Assembly (NCBI GenBank): GCA_024400995.1 | Contig: JAKSLU010000017.1 | Coordinates: 1-33,771 of the forward strand | Source: Bacteroidaceae bacterium | GTDB lineage: Bacteria > Bacteroidota > Bacteroidia > Bacteroidales > Bacteroidaceae | Reading direction: 5' to 3' | Length of the DNA: 33,771 nucleotides | Notes under the pieces: model-generated | What the model saw: the letters and a program-made list of their open reading frames with translations, nothing else | What the model was told of the DNA's origin: nothing | Databases searched by the model: none | Program-made: the position numbers and the translations under genes | Part shown: positions 28,322-33,771 of the stretch, piece after piece | Layout of the letters: every line of letters starts with the position of its first letter | Numbering within the stretch: the first letter of the stretch is position 1

Positions 28322-28861
28322 TTAGAGTTGGTCGTGTGTGATGCCCAGCGCTGCCAGCAGGGAAAAACCGAGCTGGATGGGAGCCATGCCGTTCTCTGAG
28401 ACATGCTGGGTGTCGGGCTGCATGGTGCAGAGGGTGTGGGGTGCCTCGGTGCTGATGCTGGGGGCTACCACGATGATGGCGGGAGCGTCCTTCTCGCGAC
28501 TGAGTTCCTCCACGCAGTCAAGCAGAAACTGGTCCTTGCTGACAATGTCCTCCACGGGGAGACTCTGGAGGGCAAACTCGCCGAGGTTGTCACTGAAGGC
28601 CTTGCCATCCAGCTCCTCAGCATAGGAGGAGGGCACAAAGCCCTGGAGAGTGCTGGAGGACTTGGGGTGTACAAAACCCACCTGTATGCTATTTGCACCG
28701 GGGCGCAGGCCTGCATCCAGGGCTACACAATCAAGCCAGTAGGCCAGGTCGGCTGCTGGTATGGGGTATCCCAGTTGCTGACCAAAGTGGCGCTGCATGT
28801 CGCTCACCACGTCCTGCACATACTCGGTATCAACGAGTATTAGGAGTTTTTCTGTCTTCAT
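28322..28861 (-). CDS. Uncharacterised cytosolic protein
   Basis: A 179-residue protein from the ATG at 28861 (MKTEKLLILVDTEYVQDVV). An upstream TTG at 28873 would add four residues and is less likely. There is no signal peptide or membrane segment. It has an alpha/beta look, with hydrophobic strands LLILVDT, IQVGFVHP and AIIVVAPS, and the pattern DLAYWLDCVALDAGLRPG. I do not recognise a named family. It sits between the propeller lipoprotein and the barrel protein with gaps of 27 and 23 bp, so it is probably co-transcribed with both. Confidence 0.75.
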   Translation of the reverse strand: MKTEKLLILVDTEYVQDVVSDMQRHFGQQLGYPIPAADLAYWLDCVALDAGLRPGANSIQVGFVHPKSSSTLQGFVPSSYAEELDGKAFSDNLGEFALQSLPVEDIVSKDQFLLDCVEELSREKDAPAIIVVAPSISTEAPHTLCTMQPDTQHVSENGMAPIQLGFSLLAALGITHDQL

Positions 28862-28888
28862 CTTTGAGTGCAAGATTTCTGGGGGGGA

Positions 28889-30433
28889 TTACTTGCCGGC
28901 GTAGCCCACGCGGCCCACCTTGTCGTCGTTGTAGATGACCTCGCGCAGGGCCTCGGGCGTAGTGCTGACAGCATCGCGAGTGAGTTCGGGCACGTTGTAG
29001 GACTTGAGGCGGAGGAGGTTGTACTCGGGATCCTCCTGGGGTAGAACAAAGGCCTTGTGGGCACGTCCCTCCTTGTCAAAGTAGGCTATGTAGGGACGGG
29101 TGTAGCAGCCATCCTCACGACGTGAGGAGAAGACTATCCATCTGCCGTTGCTGCTCCAGGTATGGTAGGAATCCACGTCGGGGCTATTGGCCTCGGTGAG
29201 GGGGCGTATCTCCTGGGTCTGCACATCCTTGACGTAGAGGTCGGAGCTGCTGTGCCAGATGTGGAACTGGCCATAGCTGCCCAGCGTGAAGAGCACATAG
29301 CGACCATCGGGACTCACGCGGGGCACGCTGACGGAGAGGCTGTCGCGGACGCAGTCCATCTCGAGCTGGGGCTGTCCCCAGGTGCGGGTCTTTTCGTCAA
29401 AGGCGATGCTCATCAGGTTGTAGCGCACCTTGTCGTACTCGCGCAGGATGACGTCGGAGCGGCGGTCCTTGTCGGTCACGGCCACGGTGTCGAGACCTGC
29501 CACATAGGCGGAGCAGTAATATACACGCTTGCCATCGGGAGCCCAGCAGGGGAAGTTCTCCATCTCCGTGGGGGTCTTGAGGATGTTGCTCACCGTGTTG
29601 TGCTCAGCATCGTAGAAGATGAGGTCCGAGCCATAGTCAACGACCTCGATCTTCTGCTTGTCGCGGATGTAGAAGGCCTGGCCCGTCTGATTGCTTGAGA
29701 ACACAAGCCAGGGCTGAGTGGGGTGCCAGGAGGGATAGACGGCGTTGCCGAGGATGGAGTCGTTGAGCATGATGCGCTTGTCGGCCTTGCCGTCCTTGAC
29801 GAACACGGTGCCGCCATGCTCTGCACGGACATGGAAGAGCATGTTCTGGGTACTATAATTCTGGTAGTTGTGGCAGTTGATGCAATGGTTGTGCTCTGCC
29901 TCAAAGTCGTCGTTGTTCTCATAGATCACATCCTCACGGAACGTGGTGAGATCTCTCTGGTAGAGTCCCAGCTGGCGATAGAGCTCGTAGGAGGGCTCTA
30001 TGAGGCGGTAGCTCAGATAGGGGTCAATCTCCTCGGCCACCGTGAGGGTGTAGTCGTCGTGCTGACGCCACTGGTCGGCATCCTTGAGCTTGGAGTAGAG
30101 CGTCACGCGGAGGTCGGAGCCCTGGTTGGCCTTGAGCAGTTCGTGCCACTCAGTCTCCGGAAAGAGCAACTTGCCGTCCCTGCCTGCTGCGGCCAGCACG
30201 GCGTTGCCCTTGCTGCCTCTGATGCAGGCCACAAAGGCGTTGCACTCCTCTGCCTTGGCCTGGATGTTGAGCGGGGCAATGTTGCTGGGGATGACTATGT
30301 CGCGATAGTCGGGATATATGGCCAGCTGCGTGTGCTCCGCCACAGCGTTGTCGGGGATGCGGGCCTCGGGGGCACAGGCCACCATGAGGAGGCTTGCGCA
30401 CGCACATATAATATAGTATAGGTGTGTTTTCAT
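28889..30433 (-). CDS. Lipoprotein with TolB-like beta-propeller and a CxxCH motif
   Basis: 514 residues. The signal peptide ends in a lipobox-like LMVAC (Cys20), so it is probably a lipoprotein. From about residue 230 onward there are repeated propeller blades of the PD40/TolB type (YPSWHPTQPWLVFSSNQTG, FPCWAPDGKRVYY, PRVSPDGRYVLFT, YHTWSSNGRWIVFSS). Between the N-terminal segment and the propeller lies CINCH at 184-188, a perfect CxxCH c-type haem motif, followed by HNYQNYS. Whether haem is bound is unknown; a methionine or second histidine ligand cannot be assigned. It lies 16 bp downstream of the multi-spanning membrane protein. Confidence 0.8.
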   Translation of the reverse strand: MKTHLYYIICACASLLMVACAPEARIPDNAVAEHTQLAIYPDYRDIVIPSNIAPLNIQAKAEECNAFVACIRGSKGNAVLAAAGRDGKLLFPETEWHELLKANQGSDLRVTLYSKLKDADQWRQHDDYTLTVAEEIDPYLSYRLIEPSYELYRQLGLYQRDLTTFREDVIYENNDDFEAEHNHCINCHNYQNYSTQNMLFHVRAEHGGTVFVKDGKADKRIMLNDSILGNAVYPSWHPTQPWLVFSSNQTGQAFYIRDKQKIEVVDYGSDLIFYDAEHNTVSNILKTPTEMENFPCWAPDGKRVYYCSAYVAGLDTVAVTDKDRRSDVILREYDKVRYNLMSIAFDEKTRTWGQPQLEMDCVRDSLSVSVPRVSPDGRYVLFTLGSYGQFHIWHSSSDLYVKDVQTQEIRPLTEANSPDVDSYHTWSSNGRWIVFSSRREDGCYTRPYIAYFDKEGRAHKAFVLPQEDPEYNLLRLKSYNVPELTRDAVSTTPEALREVIYNDDKVGRVGYAGK

Positions 30434-30449
30434 AAACTTCTTGAGCTTC

Positions 30450-32015
30450 TTAGTTCACCGCTGTCTCAGTCTTGCGCTGTACGGTCTGGTTGAGATTGCC
30501 GCAGTAGTAGTAGTACATGTAGGTGCCCTTCCAGTTGTCCACGAGGGTCTTGCGCATGAGTTCCTTGCCTTCCTCGCTCTTGTCCTTGGAGAGAGGAGCG
30601 GCCTCTATGGCAAAGTTCTGCACCTCGTTCTGGACAAACTTGTCGATACCGGGGAATCGGTCAAGGAGTCCAGGACGCTTGAAGGAGGCAATCACCAGAG
30701 CCTGCTGCACGCAGAGGGGCAGCGTGCGCTTCTGCTGTAGATAGCTGGCGCGCAGAATGATATTCTCCATGTCCTTGCTGTAGAGTGCAGCGGCCACAGA
30801 GGTGTTGAGCGTCTCATCAGTACCTGCAAGCACGCCAACGTTGTAACCCAAGAAGGCGGGTGTACGGAAGTTCTGCTCAAACTTGTCCTCCTGCGGCAGG
30901 AACTGGCGGATGCGGGCTATCATGGGCTCGGAGTCGCGCTGGCTCTCATCGTTGAGCAGCTCGCGCATGTGTTCCACATAGCCGGACTGCAGGGGCATCT
31001 GGCTGATGACGTGGAGCATCTTTTCGCACAAGGCACGCTCGTTGTTGATGAGGGCCGTGAGCGCCATGAGCTTGAAGTAGCGCAGACGGGGACCCGACAT
31101 GACGAGCTGCTCCATGGCGTAGTGGTAGGCGGGCTGCACGAGGCCGGCATGCAGGTTGCACTCGGCTATGTAGTTCACACCCTCGTCCATGCCTCCGATG
31201 CTGTCGAGCTGCACCGTGGGGTAGTCGTAGTCGAGCTCAAAGGCACGCTCCAGCACCTGTCCCATCTGGTTGAGGGCAATGACATTGAAGGCTGCTACGG
31301 AACGGTCGGGGCGGCGGGCAGAGAGTGCTGCCTCGTTCATGGCCTCCCAGTCCTCGTCAATGAGCAGATTTTGCATCTCGCAGGAGAGCAGCAGATTCTG
31401 TCGCCCTGCATAGGTGCCGCCGCAGAGAGTCACCAGGGCCACCAAGCCCACCACGAGGCCATAGGGGCGAACGCTCATCTGGGACGCTTCCTTGCTGCCA
31501 GCTTTACAGTCAGTCTTGCAGTCAGTCTTGCAGTTAGTCTTGCAATCAGTCTTGCGATCGGCACTACGCAACAGGAGTGCACTGATGCCAGCCCCGATGC
31601 TGGTGAGCAGGAGGAGTCCCCAAATCCAGAGGATGAGCTGGGAGGGTTCGTTGCGCATATAGAGGTTGTAGCCACGATAGGCAGCCCAGCCCATGACCAG
31701 CACGGGGAGGACAAAACCCAGACCGCGCCACTGCTGACGCAGGCATAGCGACTTGTCGGCCAGCCATGCACTGAGGGTGAGGAGGAGAGCCACATAGAGT
31801 CCTCCGAGCCATTGGCTCTGGAGAGGCAGCATGAGGAAGCGGCCCACCCAGAAGAGCATGCCCAGCGAGCGGCGCAGCACATAGGCCATGGGCAGACGCT
31901 CCAGGCTGACGTAGTTCTCCTCTGCCAGATGGCGCAGCACGGGGCCGAACTCATAGCAGCAGAAGAATGCCAGCAGCACGAAGCCGACTATGTAGGGGAG
32001 TTGTTTGCGAAGCAT
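30450..32015 (-). CDS. Polytopic membrane protein with a large soluble C-terminal part
   Basis: 521 residues. About five transmembrane segments lie in the first 210 residues (for example YIVGFVLLAFFCCYEFG, LGGLYVALLLTLSAWLA, LILWIWGLLLLTSIGAGI, PYGLVVGLVALVTLCGG). A soluble, helix-rich C-terminal half with tetratricopeptide-like features follows (VAAFNVIALNQMGQVLERAF; LRYFKLMALTALINNERAL). From memory it resembles a Bacteroidetes family of unknown function (DUF6057-like), which I could not verify. The loop at 154-170 holds a cysteine repeat. The gene follows proS by 16 bp and precedes the CxxCH lipoprotein by 16 bp. Confidence 0.75.
   Translation of the reverse strand: MLRKQLPYIVGFVLLAFFCCYEFGPVLRHLAEENYVSLERLPMAYVLRRSLGMLFWVGRFLMLPLQSQWLGGLYVALLLTLSAWLADKSLCLRQQWRGLGFVLPVLVMGWAAYRGYNLYMRNEPSQLILWIWGLLLLTSIGAGISALLLRSADRKTDCKTNCKTDCKTDCKAGSKEASQMSVRPYGLVVGLVALVTLCGGTYAGRQNLLLSCEMQNLLIDEDWEAMNEAALSARRPDRSVAAFNVIALNQMGQVLERAFELDYDYPTVQLDSIGGMDEGVNYIAECNLHAGLVQPAYHYAMEQLVMSGPRLRYFKLMALTALINNERALCEKMLHVISQMPLQSGYVEHMRELLNDESQRDSEPMIARIRQFLPQEDKFEQNFRTPAFLGYNVGVLAGTDETLNTSVAAALYSKDMENIILRASYLQQKRTLPLCVQQALVIASFKRPGLLDRFPGIDKFVQNEVQNFAIEAAPLSKDKSEEGKELMRKTLVDNWKGTYMYYYYCGNLNQTVQRKTETAVN
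31509..31556. repeat. 12-bp in-frame tandem repeat (4 copies) encoding K-T-D-C
   Basis: Four 12-bp units, TGCAAGACTGAY with small variations, are read in frame on the minus strand. They give cysteines at residues 158, 162, 166 and 170, spaced every fourth position, in a loop between two membrane segments. Confidence 0.85.
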
Positions 32016-32031
32016 TGGTTTGCGTAATAAA

Positions 32032-33516
32032 TTAGTAGCTGCGGGCGATGACTACGCGGCAGGTAGCGGGCTTGCCGCTCACCATGTCGTTGCCCAGATT
32101 GTCCTGGCTCACGCCGTAGGGCACACAGCGGATGGTGGCCTGCGTGTCGGCCTTGATCTGAGCCTCGGTCTCGGCAGTGCCGTCCCAGGGGCAGAGGAAG
32201 AAGCCGCCTTCCTTGACGCGCTCCTTGAACTCCTCGTAGTTGTTGCACTCGTAGATGTGCTCGTCGAGGTAGGTCTTGGCCTTGTTGTAGATGTTGTCCT
32301 GGATTTCCTCCAGCAGCTTGGCTACGTGCTCCTCGATGCCCTCGACGGAGAGTGTTTCCTTCTCCAGCGTGTCGCGGCGCATAAGTTCGATGGTACCGTT
32401 CTCCAGATCGCGACCGCCCATCACGAGGCGCACAGGCACACCCTTCAGCTCGTAGTCGGCAAACTTGAAGCCAGGGCGCTTGTTGTCGGCGTTGTCGTAC
32501 TTGACGCGAACGCCCATCTTGCGTAGTTTGGCGGTGACCTCCTCCAGCTTGGTGTTGAGGGCCTCCAGCTCGGTATCGCCCTTGTAGATAGGCACGATAA
32601 CCACCTGGATGGGAGCGAGATGGGGAGGCAGCACAAGACCGTTGTCGTCGGAGTGGGTCATGATGAGCGCACCCATCAGGCGGGTTGACACACCCCATGA
32701 GGTAGCCCAGGCGTACTCTTCCTTGTTCTCCTTGTTGACAAACTTGACGTCAAAGGCCTTGCCGAAGTTCTGACCCAGGAAGTGGCTCGTACCGCTCTGC
32801 AGTGCCTTGCCGTCCTGCATCATGGCCTCGATGGTGTAGGTGTCCAGAGCACCGGCAAAGCGCTCCGTCTCACTCTTCACGCCGCGCACCACGGGAATGG
32901 CGAGCACCTCCTTGGCAAAGTCGGCATAGACATCGAGCATCTGCTTGGCGCGGGCCTCTGCCTCCTCGCGGGTGGCATGGGCGGTGTGACCCTCCTGCCA
33001 GAGGAACTCCGAGGTGCGGAGGAAGAGGCGTGTACGCATTTCCCAGCGCATCACGTTGCACCACTGGTTGCAGCACAGGGGCAGATCGCGCCAGGAGTGT
33101 ATCCAGTTCTTGTACGTATTCCAGATGATGGTCTCAGAGGTGGGACGGATGATGAGTTCCTCCTCCAGACGGGCAGCGGGATCAACGACCACGCCCTCGC
33201 CCTCGGGATTGCTCTTGAGGCGATAGTGTGTCACCACGGCACACTCCTTGGCAAAGCCCTCCACGTGGTCGGCCTCCTTGGAGAGATAGCTCTTGGGGAT
33301 AAGCAGGGGGAAGTAGGCGTTCTGCACGCCCGTCTCCTTGAATCGAGCATCCAGGCTCTGCTGTATGCGCTCCCAGATGGCATAGCCATAGGGCTTGATT
33401 ACCATACAGCCGCGCACATCACTCTGCTCAGCGAGGTCGGCCTTTACTACGAGTTCGTTATACCACTTGGAGTAGTCTTCGCTCCTTTTGGTCAGGTTCT
33501 TCAGTTCTTTTGCCAT
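32032..33516 (-). CDS. proS: Prolyl-tRNA synthetase (archaeal/eukaryal type)
   Basis: A class II aminoacyl-tRNA synthetase that charges tRNA-Pro. At 494 residues it lacks the bacterial editing insertion and matches the archaeal/eukaryal-like form usual in Bacteroidetes. Blocks seen: [49 protein letters not shown] (class II motif 2), [22 protein letters not shown] (motif 3) and the anticodon-binding domain with [13 protein letters not shown]. The final residues RSY fit the tyrosine-ending C-terminus common in this type. It has its own promoter and heads the leftward operon. Confidence 0.97.
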   Translation of the reverse strand: MAKELKNLTKRSEDYSKWYNELVVKADLAEQSDVRGCMVIKPYGYAIWERIQQSLDARFKETGVQNAYFPLLIPKSYLSKEADHVEGFAKECAVVTHYRLKSNPEGEGVVVDPAARLEEELIIRPTSETIIWNTYKNWIHSWRDLPLCCNQWCNVMRWEMRTRLFLRTSEFLWQEGHTAHATREEAEARAKQMLDVYADFAKEVLAIPVVRGVKSETERFAGALDTYTIEAMMQDGKALQSGTSHFLGQNFGKAFDVKFVNKENKEEYAWATSWGVSTRLMGALIMTHSDDNGLVLPPHLAPIQVVIVPIYKGDTELEALNTKLEEVTAKLRKMGVRVKYDNADNKRPGFKFADYELKGVPVRLVMGGRDLENGTIELMRRDTLEKETLSVEGIEEHVAKLLEEIQDNIYNKAKTYLDEHIYECNNYEEFKERVKEGGFFLCPWDGTAETEAQIKADTQATIRCVPYGVSQDNLGNDMVSGKPATCRVVIARSY

Positions 33517-33544
33517 AATATGTGTTTGTTTTTATTTTCCGCTG

Positions 33545-33576
33545 CAAAGTTAGCAAAAATCCGCGACATAGCCAAA
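33545..33576 (-). promoter_or_regulatory. Bacteroidetes-type promoter of proS
   Basis: On the minus strand TTTG (33576-33573), a 20-bp spacer and TAACTTTG (33552-33545) match the Bacteroidetes consensus. The -7 element ends 28 bp before the ATG at 33516. It is the only clear promoter ahead of the seven-gene leftward block. Confidence 0.75.
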
Positions 33577-33618
33577 CCTCGCGCGCGCAATATAATAGAT
33601 GACTCCGTTTTTTACCAT

Positions 33619-33686
33619 ATCTGCCCTACCCTCTTGCAACATCAGCCCTACCCTCTTTGCAACATCAGCCCTGCTCTCTTTGCAAG
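33619..33686. repeat. Three tandem copies of a 22-23 bp unit
   Basis: Units at 33619-33640, 33641-33663 and 33664-33686 follow the pattern ATCAGCCCTACCCTC then TTTGCAAC, with few differences; the first unit has one base less. They sit upstream of the proS promoter and 36 bp from the hairpin at 33723-33752. The unit sequence differs from the other two arrays in the window. Confidence 0.85.
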
Positions 33687-33722
33687 ATTTCACCCCCTCA
33701 CTAGTCGGCAACTACGAAAAAT

Positions 33723-33752
33723 GAGGGTGTGTCAAAATGCTGGCACATCCTC
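33723..33752. terminator. Hairpin, inverted copy of the element at 25-54
   Basis: The 30-nt palindrome matches the reverse complement of 25-54 at 29 of 30 positions, and the match extends through the flanking CGTAG. It is followed by TTTTCTTT on the plus strand and by ATTTTTCG on the minus strand, so it can act in either direction. It probably ends transcription from a gene beyond the right edge before the proS promoter. Confidence 0.7.
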
Positions 33753-33771
33753 TTTTCTTTCATGTTATTCC

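Noticed and set aside
33619-33686. CRISPR-like array
   Set aside because: Units are directly adjacent with no unique spacers, only three copies, and no cas genes nearby; the same applies to 62-127 and 13075-13140.

Overview
The window looks like a chromosomal segment of a Bacteroidales bacterium, most likely Prevotellaceae or a close relative. The evidence is as follows. Two promoters fit the Bacteroidetes pattern (TTTG, 19-20 bp, TAnnTTTG). Most genes lack a Shine-Dalgarno leader. Secreted proteins end in a Prevotella-style tail of the form DLxGR...G-IYIINGK. The window also carries large lectin-decorated M60 and C10 (streptopain-type) peptidases, an archaeal/eukaryal-type prolyl-tRNA synthetase and a beta-propeller lipoprotein with a CxxCH motif. 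I see no phage, IS element, CRISPR array, rRNA or tRNA. No gene-free stretch exceeds 300 bases.

The layout is four transcription blocks. (1) Minus strand, 10861 to 136: asd, two tandem paralogous secreted M60-like metallopeptidases, pflB and pflA, ending in a hairpin terminator at 25-54. (2) Plus strand, 10968-13031: a Kef/CPA2-type cation:proton antiporter, diverging from asd. (3) Plus strand, 13239-25766: a clear promoter, then an IMP cyclohydrolase-only PurH, mreB, mreC, mreD, mrdA (PBP2), rodA, a small GX3-repeat membrane protein, a secreted protein, a HAD-like protein, a secreted C10 cysteine peptidase and sufB, then a strong hairpin. The gaps between these genes are at most about 60 bp, so this may be one long rod-shape operon with passengers. 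(4) Minus strand, 33576 to 25860: a clear promoter, then proS, a multi-spanning membrane protein with a Cys-Lys-Thr-Asp repeat, a CxxCH propeller lipoprotein, an uncharacterised protein, an outer-membrane barrel, thiL and rfbD.

Three things stand out. First, there is a layer of non-coding repeat structure. A 30-nt hairpin occurs as 29/30-identical inverted copies at both extreme ends of the window. Three separate intergenic sites each pair a palindrome with three tandem copies of a 22-23 bp unit. Short 8- or 12-bp tandem repeats sit at the 3' ends of three genes for secreted proteins. Second, three secreted peptidases from two families share a C-terminal tail, and two of them also seem to share an accessory domain. 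Third, two conserved genes appear without their usual partners: PurH without its AICAR transformylase half, and SufB without SufC or SufD. I see no single undescribed system that I can defend strongly. The repeat composites and the M60/C10 secretome are the best leads. All function calls are from reading motifs; no searches were run.
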